Shown piece by piece: positions 1-6,255 of a stretch of 13,169 bases of DNA. Origin of the DNA: an uncultured Lachnospiraceae bacterium (GTDB lineage Bacteria; Bacillota; Clostridia; Lachnospirales; Lachnospiraceae). The stretch is from the NCBI GenBank assembly GCA_946627575.1, contig CAMOVS010000010.1, forward strand, positions 1 to 13,169, written 5' to 3'. The notes under the pieces were generated by a model, which saw only the letters and a list, made by a program, of their open reading frames with translations, was not told where the DNA came from and ran no database searches. Made by a program: the position numbers and the translations under genes. Position 1 is the stretch's first letter. Each line of letters starts with the position of its first letter.

Positions 1-141
1 CACCAGTTCCATCACAACTATCTCACTGCAGACAACATAAAGACGCTGACATCAGACTATCTCCATCTGACCCGCTTTGCCCAGGGGCAATTCGGAGCCA
101 AAATGGCAGATTATATGATCAAAGAGGGAATTCTGAAATAG
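1..141 (+). CDS. C-terminal 46 residues of an unrecognised protein (5' truncated by the window)
   Basis: An open frame runs from base 1 without a start and ends at TAG 139-141. The visible peptide begins HQFHHNYLTADNIKTL and ends MADYMIKEGILK; it is mixed polar and hydrophobic, with no membrane segment or recognisable motif. The cyclophilin gene starts only 30 bases after the stop on the same strand, with no promoter or terminator visible between them, so the two are probably co-transcribed. I do not recognise the family from this tail and assign no function. Support for it being coding is the uninterrupted frame to the edge, protein-like composition and the tight spacing to the next gene. 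Confidence 0.6.
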   Translation, partial: HQFHHNYLTADNIKTLTSDYLHLTRFAQGQFGAKMADYMIKEGILK

Positions 142-171
142 TTAAAATAGTACAAGGAAAGGAATACAACT

Positions 172-693
172 ATGTCACATCCTATTGTAACCATCACTAT
201 GGACACCGGCAAAGTTATCAAAGCCGAGCTTTATCCGGAAGTTGCGCCCAACACGGTGAACAACTTTATCTATCTTATTAATAAGGGCTTCTATGACGGC
301 CTGATCTTCCACCGGGTCATCAAGGGCTTTATGATCCAGGGAGGTTGCCCCCACGGAACCGGAACCGGCAACCCCGGTTACAGCATCCCGGGCGAGTTCG
401 ATATGAACGGCTTCCGCAACCAGCTCAAGCATGAGCGGGGCGTTCTGTCCATGGCCAGGTCCATGATGCCGGATTCTGCCGGATCCCAGTTCTTTATCAT
501 GCATCAGGATGCGCCCCATCTGGATGGCCAGTATGCTTCCTTTGGCAAGGTCATCGAGGGCATGGATGTAGTGGATGAGATCGCATCGGTGAAGACCTTC
601 CGGGACTCTCCCTATGAGAAACAGGTTATGAAGACCGTAACGGTGGATACTCTGGGAGAAGAGTACCCAGAGCCTCAGAAGCTTGGCAGATAA
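172..693 (+). CDS. Cyclophilin-type peptidyl-prolyl cis-trans isomerase
   Basis: This 173-residue protein is a single cyclophilin domain, which catalyses cis-trans isomerisation of Xaa-Pro bonds during protein folding. It has no signal peptide or membrane segment, so it should be cytoplasmic. Visible family blocks are FHRVIKGFMIQGG (residues about 46-58, with the catalytic Arg and the Phe/Gln of the active site), GTGNPGYSIPGEF, SMARSMMPDSAGSQFFI and HLDGQYASFGKVIEGMDVVD. The position of the cyclosporin-contacting Trp of human cyclophilin A is His here (HLDGQ), as in many bacterial members that bind cyclosporin weakly. The start is supported by AGGAAAGGA at 155-163, 8 bases upstream of ATG. 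It lies 30 bases after the preceding gene and is followed by a strong hairpin, so it is the last gene of its unit. Which ppi paralogue this is cannot be decided from sequence alone. Confidence 0.96.
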   Translation: MSHPIVTITMDTGKVIKAELYPEVAPNTVNNFIYLINKGFYDGLIFHRVIKGFMIQGGCPHGTGTGNPGYSIPGEFDMNGFRNQLKHERGVLSMARSMMPDSAGSQFFIMHQDAPHLDGQYASFGKVIEGMDVVDEIASVKTFRDSPYEKQVMKTVTVDTLGEEYPEPQKLGR

Positions 694-712
694 GCGATAA
701 AAAGCAAAGAAT

Positions 713-752
713 AATCCCGCCTCAACGCTTTAGCTGAAGGCGGGATTTATTA
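713..752. terminator. Probable bidirectional Rho-independent terminator between convergent genes
   Basis: A perfect 10-bp stem, AATCCCGCCT (713-722) with AGGCGGGATT (738-747), encloses a 15-base loop. On + it is followed by TTTATTATGC; on the other strand its exit side is also T-rich (ATTATTCTTTGC). It sits 20 bases after the cyclophilin stop and between two converging genes, so it can serve both the cyclophilin unit and the minus-strand HPr-like unit. The T tracts are interrupted. Confidence 0.8.
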
Positions 753-836
753 TGCTTATTTATTCAAATTCAAATAGACAGGAATGCATAGTTGTCTGAA
801 GAAATTATCAAAAAAGATTATTTACAGGGATACCGC

Positions 837-1073
837 TTATCGAGCAGTCTCAAAGGAGGAAATAGCCCGGATTACCGGATCTGCCATCTCGTCATTATAG
901 ATATACAGGGAGATGGGTCTGGAAATATCCAGACTGAAAATGCCCATCACAGACTTGGCATTGACGGCGCTGCATCCGGATACCAGGTCAAAACGGCCGT
1001 TGAACCCGTTCATGATATGTACAAACTTCTGAACCTTATCCAAAGAATCAATACAAATAGATCTTGTAATCAT
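837..1073 (-). CDS. HPr-like protein lacking the active-site histidine
   Basis: The minus strand encodes a 78-residue protein whose central block VSGCSAVNAKSVMGIFSLD (31-49) matches the region around regulatory Ser46 of HPr, the PTS phosphocarrier (NLKSIMG in Bacillus HPr). Counting back from that serine (Ser41 here), the phospho-acceptor His15 position falls on Ser10, and the usual HARPA sequence is replaced by DSLDKV. It is therefore unlikely to pass phosphate in the PTS. It may be a regulatory HPr-like protein comparable to Bacillus Crh, which also lacks His15; that role is inference. The start was moved from an ATG at 1091 to the one at 1073: the upstream ATG abuts its own AGAGGA with no spacing, whereas CAGGGG (1083-1088) is 9 bases from ATG 1073, and MITRSICIDS is a normal N-terminus for these proteins. 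The gene follows the DeoR-family gene on the same strand after about 215 bases. Confidence 0.82.
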   Translation of the reverse strand: MITRSICIDSLDKVQKFVHIMNGFNGRFDLVSGCSAVNAKSVMGIFSLDISRPISLYIYNDEMADPVIRAISSFETAR

Positions 1074-1082
1074 AAAAAATGA

Positions 1083-1088
1083 CCCCTG
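1083..1088 (-). promoter_or_regulatory. Ribosome binding site deciding the HPr-like start
   Basis: CAGGGG on the minus strand lies 9 bases before ATG 1073. An alternative AGAGGA (1092-1097) directly touches the ATG at 1091, which is too close to serve it. Confidence 0.5.
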
Positions 1089-1094
1089 CATTCC

Positions 1095-1132
1095 TCTGTC
1101 GTTTTTCTGTCGTTATGTGAAATTCATATGAA
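1095..1132 (-). repeat. Tandem 9-bp direct repeats and a 10-bp palindrome upstream of the HPr-like gene
   Basis: TCTGTCGTT occurs twice on the + strand at 1095-1103 and 1106-1114, an 11-bp period (about one helical turn). Nine bases further from the gene lies the perfect palindrome TTCATATGAA (1123-1132). This is the promoter or leader region of the HPr-like gene, so an operator function is possible but unproven. I could not identify a convincing promoter in 1100-1290. Confidence 0.45.
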
Positions 1133-1243
1133 AAAACTATTTGAATGAAATCATCTTAACACGCTGCTATCCAAATGAAAAGACGGGATATTATCTAAAA
1201 TTCTGTTTTTAAAGAAGAAAAAACCAATCAAAAATACACAACA

Positions 1244-1261
1244 CATCGAAATAATTCGATG
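1244..1261 (-). terminator. Weak stem-loop downstream of the DeoR-family gene
   Basis: CATCGAA (1244-1250) pairs with TTCGATG (1255-1261) across a 4-base loop, 29 bases after the minus-strand stop codon. Read on the minus strand it is followed by TGTTGTGTATTTTTG, an imperfect T tract. The stem has only 3 GC pairs, so it could be a weak terminator or a protein-binding palindrome. Confidence 0.35.
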
Positions 1262-1289
1262 CAATCACGCAATTTACCTAAAATTCTCT

Positions 1290-2042
1290 TTATGCATCGA
1301 CCAGAACCACATTGAGATTATGATCTTTGAGTATGTCCAGGACATCCTGAGATATGGAAGAGTCCGTGCAGATGGTGTCGATCTCTTCGAAAGAAGACTG
1401 AATAACGACGCCCTGCTGGCGGAACTTGCTGCTGTCAGCCAAAATAATCATCCGATTGGCGGATTCAGCCATATACTGCATGGTCTCAACCCTCATCATA
1501 TCGTCACAGGTAAAGCCGGCATTAGGAATGAATCCATCAGTCCCTACAAAGAACTTATCCACGAAAAACTCCCGGGCACATTTGTGAACCAGAGGACCGA
1601 CCATACCCTGATAATCCTTCTGGTATTCGCCACCCAGCAAAATAACCTTGCGGATGGGCAGCTCCCGGATCCGGATAGCGATGTAGGCGGAATTGGTAAT
1701 GATCGTGACATCTCTCTTGAGCCGGGCCAGCTGTTCGGCCAGGAGAGTACAGGTGGAGCCGGACTCCAGCATAACGGTCTCTCCGTTGGATACCATCTCT
1801 GCCGCCTTAGTAGCGATGGCCAGCTTCTTGTCATAATTCAAGGTCATCCGGGTATTAATATCGTTGGCATTACGAATCAGAGCGAAACCGTGCTCCCTGG
1901 TAAGGAGGCCTTCATCTTCCAGATGATCCAGATCCTTTCGAATGGTCACCTGAGAAACGCCCAGCAAAACAGCCAGTTTGCTGACCTCCATCTTATGATT
2001 ACTGTTCACTAATTTGATGATTTTTGACTGGCGTTCTGTCAT
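1290..2042 (-). CDS. DeoR-family transcriptional regulator
   Basis: This 250-residue protein has the two-domain DeoR layout. Residues 1-55 form a winged helix-turn-helix with recognition helix VSQVTIRKDLDHLEDEGLL (29-47). Residues about 73-235 form the sugar-phosphate sensor domain, with LESGSTC (92-98), TNS (116-118), LLGGEY (135-140), VGTDGF (166-171) and DSSKF (203-207). Such proteins usually repress sugar or nucleoside catabolic operons and release DNA when a phosphorylated sugar binds; the ligand here is unknown. The start is ATG at 2042 (MTERQSKIIK): GGAGG at 2051-2055 is 8 bases upstream, and the longer GTG start at 2051 overlaps that binding site. The only same-strand neighbour is the HPr-like gene, so this looks like a stand-alone regulator rather than one embedded in a catabolic operon; its target may be elsewhere. 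Confidence 0.92.
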   Translation of the reverse strand: MTERQSKIIKLVNSNHKMEVSKLAVLLGVSQVTIRKDLDHLEDEGLLTREHGFALIRNANDINTRMTLNYDKKLAIATKAAEMVSNGETVMLESGSTCTLLAEQLARLKRDVTIITNSAYIAIRIRELPIRKVILLGGEYQKDYQGMVGPLVHKCAREFFVDKFFVGTDGFIPNAGFTCDDMMRVETMQYMAESANRMIILADSSKFRQQGVVIQSSFEEIDTICTDSSISQDVLDILKDHNLNVVLVDA

Positions 2043-2050
2043 TTGAAACA

Positions 2051-2060
2051 CCTCCCTCTT
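2051..2060 (-). promoter_or_regulatory. Ribosome binding site deciding the DeoR-family start
   Basis: AAGAGGGAGG on the minus strand, 8 bases before ATG 2042. Its last base is the first base of the competing GTG start at 2051, which rules that start out. Confidence 0.75.
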
Positions 2061-2070
2061 TCTAATAAAA

Positions 2071-2100
2071 AATATATCATAAGGGAGATAGAAAGTTCAA
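2071..2100 (-). promoter_or_regulatory. Candidate sigma-A-type promoter for the DeoR-family gene
   Basis: On the minus strand TTGAAC (2095-2100) is followed after 18 bases by TATATT (2071-2076), 4/6 and 5/6 matches to the consensus, about 29 bases before the start codon. The match is modest. Confidence 0.4.
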
Positions 2101-2138
2101 GTGTAAAAATGCAGGAGATGAAGAGGCTGAATTACGTC

Positions 2139-2167
2139 TTGCGGCCATAGAAGAATTGAGTTATAAT
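2139..2167 (+). promoter_or_regulatory. Promoter of the small membrane protein gene
   Basis: A perfect TATAAT (2162-2167) lies 17 bases after TTGCGG (2139-2144), ending 33 bases before the ATG at 2201. The -35 is poor but the spacing is ideal. It is divergent from the DeoR-family promoter, about 40 bases away. Confidence 0.6.
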
Positions 2168-2186
2168 ATTCCAAAAATAATTATTT

Positions 2187-2195
2187 AGAAGGTGG
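2187..2195 (+). promoter_or_regulatory. Ribosome binding site deciding the membrane protein start
   Basis: AGAAGGTGG lies 5 bases before ATG 2201. A GTG in the same frame at 2192 falls inside this site and so cannot be the start. Confidence 0.65.
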
Positions 2196-2200
2196 TAATC

Positions 2201-2449
2201 ATGAGTCAGGCGAAAGTAGATGCCAGAAAGCAGAATAAAAAGAACCGTAAAAAGATCATGGCGAAAGAGAAGCGTGTCAGGACTCTGGAGAGATTGGTGC
2301 TCTATTTAGTGGCCATCGCTTTTATCGGTGGTTTGGGCTGGTCCATATACCGGCATTTTAATCCCGAACCCCCCTATGATATTACAGCCTATTATAATCT
2401 GATCACTCCTGATGCATACGGGATTCTTTCCCCGACCCTTCCGGAGTAG
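2201..2449 (+). CDS. Small single-pass membrane protein of unknown function
   Basis: This 82-residue protein is not assigned to any family. It has a very basic N-terminus (residues 1-29, rich in Lys and Arg: KQNKKNRKKIMAKEKRVR), one hydrophobic segment at about 31-47 (LVLYLVAIAFIGGLGWSIY), and a short tail with several Tyr and Pro (about 48-82). By the positive-inside rule the basic end should be cytoplasmic and the C-terminus outside. It has its own promoter (2139-2167) and is followed by a hairpin, so it is probably monocistronic. The first 29 residues could bind nucleic acid or phospholipid heads, but nothing proves this. A different frame after the stop reads GQQPEEETGKRNC before stopping, so the natural C-terminus could have been altered by a frameshift. 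Confidence 0.72.
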   Translation: MSQAKVDARKQNKKNRKKIMAKEKRVRTLERLVLYLVAIAFIGGLGWSIYRHFNPEPPYDITAYYNLITPDAYGILSPTLPE

Positions 2450-2486
2450 GACAGCAGCCTGAAGAGGAGACCGGGAAGAGGAATTG

Positions 2487-2514
2487 CTGACAGGCAATAA
2501 TCAAGGATCATAAT
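2487..2514 (+). promoter_or_regulatory. Candidate promoter for dnaE
   Basis: CTGACA (2487-2492) and CATAAT (2509-2514), each 5/6 matches, are separated by 16 bases. Transcription from here would begin at about 2521, just before the hairpin at 2525-2557. This is a by-eye match in an AT-rich gap. Confidence 0.35.
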
Positions 2515-2524
2515 AAGGGATAAG

Positions 2525-2563
2525 AAAGGAATGTCGTTTTTATAGCGATATTCCTTTTATTAT
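2525..2563 (+). terminator. Hairpin between the small membrane protein gene and dnaE
   Basis: AAAGGAATGTCG (2525-2536) pairs with CGATATTCCTTT (2546-2557): 12 bp with one G-U pair and a 9-base loop, then TTATTATCTTAT. It is probably the terminator of the small membrane protein gene. If the candidate promoter at 2487-2514 is real, it would also form the very 5' end of the dnaE transcript. Confidence 0.6.
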
Positions 2564-2608
2564 CTTATAACAGACAATTGTTTGTAAAAGGATGACAGGA
2601 GGGACAGG

Positions 2609-5600
2609 ATGGCTTTCACTCATCTTCACGTACATACGGAATATAGTCTGCTGGACGGATCGGGAAAGATCGCTGAGATGCTGCCCAGAGCCAAAGAACT
2701 GGGCATGGACAGTCTGGCGATTACAGACCATGGCGTTATGTACGGAGTTATTGAATTCTACAAGAAGGCGAAGGAGATCGGGATCAAGCCTATATTAGGC
2801 TGTGAAATATATGTGGCCCCCGGTTCCCGCTTTGACCGGGAAGCCCGGTCCGATGAGAACCGCTATCATCACCTGGTTTTGCTGGCGGAAAATAATACCG
2901 GCTACAAAAATCTTATGAAAATAGTGACCCGGGGATTTACAGAGGGTTATTATTACCGGCCGAGGGTGGATCTGGAGGTCCTTAGAGATTACCATGAAGG
3001 GCTGATCGCCCTGTCCGCCTGCCTGGCCGGGGAAGTTCCTTCCCGAATTCTGGCGGATGATTATGAAGGCGCCTGCGCCGCTGCTCTCAGGATGAGAGAT
3101 ATCTTCGGGGAGGATAATTATTTTCTGGAGATGCAGGACCATGGTATTCGTGAGCAGACTGTCGTCAATCAGAATCTGATGCGGATGTCCAAGGAACTGA
3201 ACATTCCTATGGTGGTGACGAATGACGTCCATTATATCCTGGAGGAGGATGCGGTTCCTCACGATCTGCTCCTATGCATACAGACCGGAAAACTGGTCTC
3301 GGATCAGGATCGGATGCGTTATGAGGGAGGCCAGTATTTCCTCAAGTCGGAGGAGGAGATGAAGAAGGTCTTCCCCTATGCGGCCCAGGCTATGGAGAAC
3401 ACCCATAAGATCGCCCAGAGATGCAATGTAGAGATTGTTTTTCACGACCAGAAGCTCCCCCGGTTTGACGTACCGGAGGGCTATGAGGCCTTTGACTATC
3501 TTAAGGAGCTCTGCGAAAAGGGGCTGGAAAAGAGATACGGGAAGAATCCGGATGCCTTGCTGAAGGATAGGCTGAATTATGAATTACAGACTATACAGAG
3601 TATGGGCTATGTAGATTATTTTCTGATTGTGTGGGACTTTATCCGCTTTGCCAGAAGCCGCAAAATCGCCGTCGGACCCGGCCGGGGTTCGGCTGCCGGC
3701 AGTATAGTTTCCTATTGCCTGGGAATTACCAGCATCGATCCCATTCGATACCAGCTCCTTTTCGAGCGCTTTTTGAATCCGGAGCGGGTATCCATGCCGG
3801 ATATCGATATTGATTTCTGCTTTGAACGCCGCCAGGAGGTCATGGACTATGTCTATGAGAAATACGGACGCGATAAGGTGGTCCAGATTATTACCTTTGG
3901 TACCATGGCAGCCAGGATGGCAGTCCGGGATGTGGGCCGGGTTCTGGCCATACCTTACGCCAGAGTGGATCAGGTCGCCAAGCAGATTCCCATGGAACTG
4001 GGCATCACCATAGGGAAGGCCCTGGAGGTCAACCCGGATCTCAAGGCCCTCTATGATGGGGATGAGACCATACACAATCTGATCGACATGTCCATGAGAT
4101 TGGAAGGCCTGCCCCGGCATACATCCGTCCATGCGGCCGGGGTTGTGATCGGGTCCAGACCCCTGGATGAATTCCTCCCCCTTTCGAGAGGGGCGGATAA
4201 CGTGATTACTACCCAGTTCCCCATGACGACAGTGGAAGAGCTGGGTTTGCTGAAGATGGATTTCCTGGGCCTCAGAACCCTGACAGTGATCCAGGATGCC
4301 GAGCGTATGATCGGCCGGAGGCTGGACCGGGATTTCTCCATCGAGGAGATCGATTACGATGATCCCAAAGTCTATGAGATGATCAGCCAGGGACATACCG
4401 AGGGAGTCTTCCAGCTGGAGAGTGCCGGGATGAAGTCCTTCATGAAGGAGCTTATGCCGTCTAACCTGGAGGATGTCATCGCGGGCATATCCCTTTACCG
4501 GCCGGGTCCCATGGATTTTATTCCCCAGTATATAAAAGGTAAGAAAAACAAATCGGAGATCCGCTACCGGACCCCTGAACTGAAAGCCATCCTGGAACCG
4601 ACCTACGGCTGTATCGTATACCAGGAACAGGTTATGCAGATAGTCATGCAGCTGGCCGGCTATACCCTGGGCCGCAGCGATCTGGTTCGCCGGGCCATGT
4701 CCAAGAAAAAGGGAGATGTGATGGCCAGGGAGCGGAAGAACTTCGTATACGGCAATGAGGCAGAGGGCGTGGAAGGCTGTGTGAAAAGAGGCATAGGGGA
4801 AGATGTGGCGAATCAGATCTTTGACGACATGATTGACTTCGCCAAGTACGCTTTCAACAAGTCCCATGCAGCGGCCTATGCCGTGGTCTCTTATCAGACA
4901 GCCTGGCTTCGCTGCTATTATCCTGTAGAGTTTATGGCAGCCCTCCTGACTTCCGTGATCGGTAATCCTACAAAGATAAGGGAATATGTCAACACTTGCC
5001 GCAGTATGGGGATAAGGATTTTACCGCCGGATATTAATGAAGGAGAAGGAGGATTCTCCGTGTCCGGGGATTCCATCCGATACGGTCTCACGGCCATACG
5101 CAGCCTGGGGAAAAATGTTATCCGGGCAATGACAGAAGAAAGGGAAGCAGGGGGCAGATACAGGAATTTGAAGGATTTCATGTCACGTCTGAGCTCCAAG
5201 GAGACCAACAAGAGAGTGCTGGAGAATCTGATCAAGGCCGGAGCCCTCGACAGCATGGGAGCCAGCCGCAAGCAGATGATGATGACCTACCCTTCTATTT
5301 TGGATGAGGTGAACCGGGAGAGAAAGACGACGGCCTATGGTCAGATGTCTCTCTTTGATTTCCTCAGCGATGAGGAAAAGAAAGAGTATGAGACAGTTTA
5401 TCCTGATGTGGGTGAGTATGGAGAGGATCAGAAGCTGGCTTTTGAAAAGGAGGTTCTGGGCATTTATGTGAGCGGGCATCCCCTCGGCCGCTACATGGAT
5501 TCTATGAAAAAGCAGATCACGGCCAGGTCCTCCGATTTTGAGCCAGAGGAAGATACAGGAAAGACGGCAGCCACGGATGGACTCTATTACACCGTGGGCG

Positions 5601-6091
5601 GTATGGTTAGTGAAATAACTGTGAAATTGACCCGACAGAACCAGAATATGGCCTTTGTTACTCTGGAAGACCTCTATGGCAGCCTGGAAATTATTGTTTT
5701 TCCTAAGAGCTATAAGGAGTACAGAGAGATCCTGACCCAGGATGCCAGGATCTATGTCCGGGGCCGGGCCTCGGTTTCCGAGGAAAGCGGCAAGCTGATC
5801 GCGGATCTGATCCTGCCCATGGACCAGGTGCCCGGCAATATATGGATCCAGATAGAGGATATCGATGCTTTTGCTGCCAAAGAGGAAGCTTTGGATGATA
5901 TCATACGTGAAGCACCGGGTGAGGACGGGATCGTTATTTTCTCAAAAGCCGATAAGAAACTTAAGAGGCTCCCCGCCTGGAAGTCTGTTAAATATTCAAA
6001 CCAGACCCTGGCCGGGCTTACCGATCTTTTTGGCCGGAAAAACGTGAAGCGGGTTGAGACGAGTATTGATAAAATCAGAAAAAAGCGATAG
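2609..6091 (+). CDS. dnaE: DNA polymerase III subunit alpha, DnaE type
   Basis: This 1160-residue protein is a C-family DNA polymerase that synthesises DNA at the replication fork. Domains in order: PHP (about 4-210), starting HLHVHTEYSLLDG; polymerase core with GPGRGSAAGS (356-365), catalytic acids in MPDIDIDF (D398, D400) and KMDFLGL (D551), and FNKSHAAAYAVVSYQTAWL (749-767); a helix-hairpin-helix region (about 800-900); the probable beta-clamp binding motif QMSLF (912-916); and an OB fold (about 993-1075) starting YYTVGGMVSEI. There is no DnaQ-like exonuclease insertion in PHP, so this is DnaE and not PolC. All nine PHP metal-site positions appear to be filled (H7, H9, D16, H41, E66, H88, C138, D206, H208), unlike in E. 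coli. The start follows AGGAGGG (2597-2603) by 5 bases. Whether it is the main or the accessory replicase depends on whether the genome has polC. Confidence 0.97.
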   Translation: MAFTHLHVHTEYSLLDGSGKIAEMLPRAKELGMDSLAITDHGVMYGVIEFYKKAKEIGIKPILGCEIYVAPGSRFDREARSDENRYHHLVLLAENNTGYKNLMKIVTRGFTEGYYYRPRVDLEVLRDYHEGLIALSACLAGEVPSRILADDYEGACAAALRMRDIFGEDNYFLEMQDHGIREQTVVNQNLMRMSKELNIPMVVTNDVHYILEEDAVPHDLLLCIQTGKLVSDQDRMRYEGGQYFLKSEEEMKKVFPYAAQAMENTHKIAQRCNVEIVFHDQKLPRFDVPEGYEAFDYLKELCEKGLEKRYGKNPDALLKDRLNYELQTIQSMGYVDYFLIVWDFIRFARSRKIAVGPGRGSAAGSIVSYCLGITSIDPIRYQLLFERFLNPERVSMPDIDIDFCFERRQEVMDYVYEKYGRDKVVQIITFGTMAARMAVRDVGRVLAIPYARVDQVAKQIPMELGITIGKALEVNPDLKALYDGDETIHNLIDMSMRLEGLPRHTSVHAAGVVIGSRPLDEFLPLSRGADNVITTQFPMTTVEELGLLKMDFLGLRTLTVIQDAERMIGRRLDRDFSIEEIDYDDPKVYEMISQGHTEGVFQLESAGMKSFMKELMPSNLEDVIAGISLYRPGPMDFIPQYIKGKKNKSEIRYRTPELKAILEPTYGCIVYQEQVMQIVMQLAGYTLGRSDLVRRAMSKKKGDVMARERKNFVYGNEAEGVEGCVKRGIGEDVANQIFDDMIDFAKYAFNKSHAAAYAVVSYQTAWLRCYYPVEFMAALLTSVIGNPTKIREYVNTCRSMGIRILPPDINEGEGGFSVSGDSIRYGLTAIRSLGKNVIRAMTEEREAGGRYRNLKDFMSRLSSKETNKRVLENLIKAGALDSMGASRKQMMMTYPSILDEVNRERKTTAYGQMSLFDFLSDEEKKEYETVYPDVGEYGEDQKLAFEKEVLGIYVSGHPLGRYMDSMKKQITARSSDFEPEEDTGKTAATDGLYYTVGGMVSEITVKLTRQNQNMAFVTLEDLYGSLEIIVFPKSYKEYREILTQDARIYVRGRASVSEESGKLIADLILPMDQVPGNIWIQIEDIDAFAAKEEALDDIIREAPGEDGIVIFSKADKKLKRLPAWKSVKYSNQTLAGLTDLFGRKNVKRVETSIDKIRKKR

Positions 6092-6094
6092 AAT
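6066..6094 (+). promoter_or_regulatory. Promoter for pfkA overlapping the end of dnaE
   Basis: TTGATA (6066-6071) and TAGAAT (6089-6094), each 5/6 matches, are separated by exactly 17 bases; the dnaE stop codon TAG (6089-6091) forms the first half of the -10. It would start transcription at about 6101, giving pfkA a leader of about 155 nt. It is one of the better promoter matches in the window. Confidence 0.6.
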
Positions 6095-6123
6095 AAAAAC
6101 TAACCTTTAACACTTATGTAAAA

Positions 6124-6235
6124 TGATGAACACATCAACCTGTATCCGTCTGCCTGATTTTATGTCAAAGACAGGGAGCGAGCGGGTATATAAGGACCAT
6201 ACCGCTGACGATTCAAGAGGTCAGCGCATACAGGT
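6124..6235 (+). ncRNA. Densely paired 5' leader of pfkA, candidate cis-regulatory RNA
   Basis: Five complementary pairings occur in 112 bases. P0: TGATG (6124-6128) with CATCA (6133-6137). P1: ACCTGTAT (6138-6145) with ATACAGGT (6228-6235), an 8-bp perfect long-range helix starting directly after P0. Inside P1: P2, CCTG (6153-6156) with CAGG (6172-6175), extendable past one mismatch to CT/AG; P3, GCGGGTAT (6182-6189) with ATACCGC (6199-6205), one bulged G; P4, CGCTGAC (6203-6209) with GTCAGCG (6220-6226). P3 and P4 compete for CGC at 6203-6205. P1 ends just before the purine-rich region (6236-6254) holding the ribosome binding site. No terminator-like T run follows, so any control would act on translation or RNA stability. 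I do not recognise a known riboswitch class. Confidence 0.5.
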
Positions 6236-6255
6236 GAAGAAAGAGAGGTAGGGGA

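Noticed and set aside
792..1082. 96-residue open frame on +, starting TTG
   Set aside because: It is antisense to the HPr-like gene, has no ribosome binding site, and its protein has no family motif, whereas the minus-strand reading carries the recognisable HPr block.
1320..2012. 230-residue open frame on + opposite the DeoR-family gene
   Set aside because: The minus strand gives a full-length DeoR protein with good start signals; the + reading has no motif or binding site.
2099..2188. Protein-like reading (AGDEEAELRLAAIEELSYNIP) before the small membrane protein gene
   Set aside because: It has no start codon, is interrupted upstream at 2066-2068, and overlaps the promoters; it may be a gene remnant but is too short to support.
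3584..4867. 427-residue open frame on - inside dnaE
   Set aside because: The + frame holds the polymerase active-site motifs here; the antisense reading is His/Leu/Gly rich without motifs, as expected of a codon-bias shadow.
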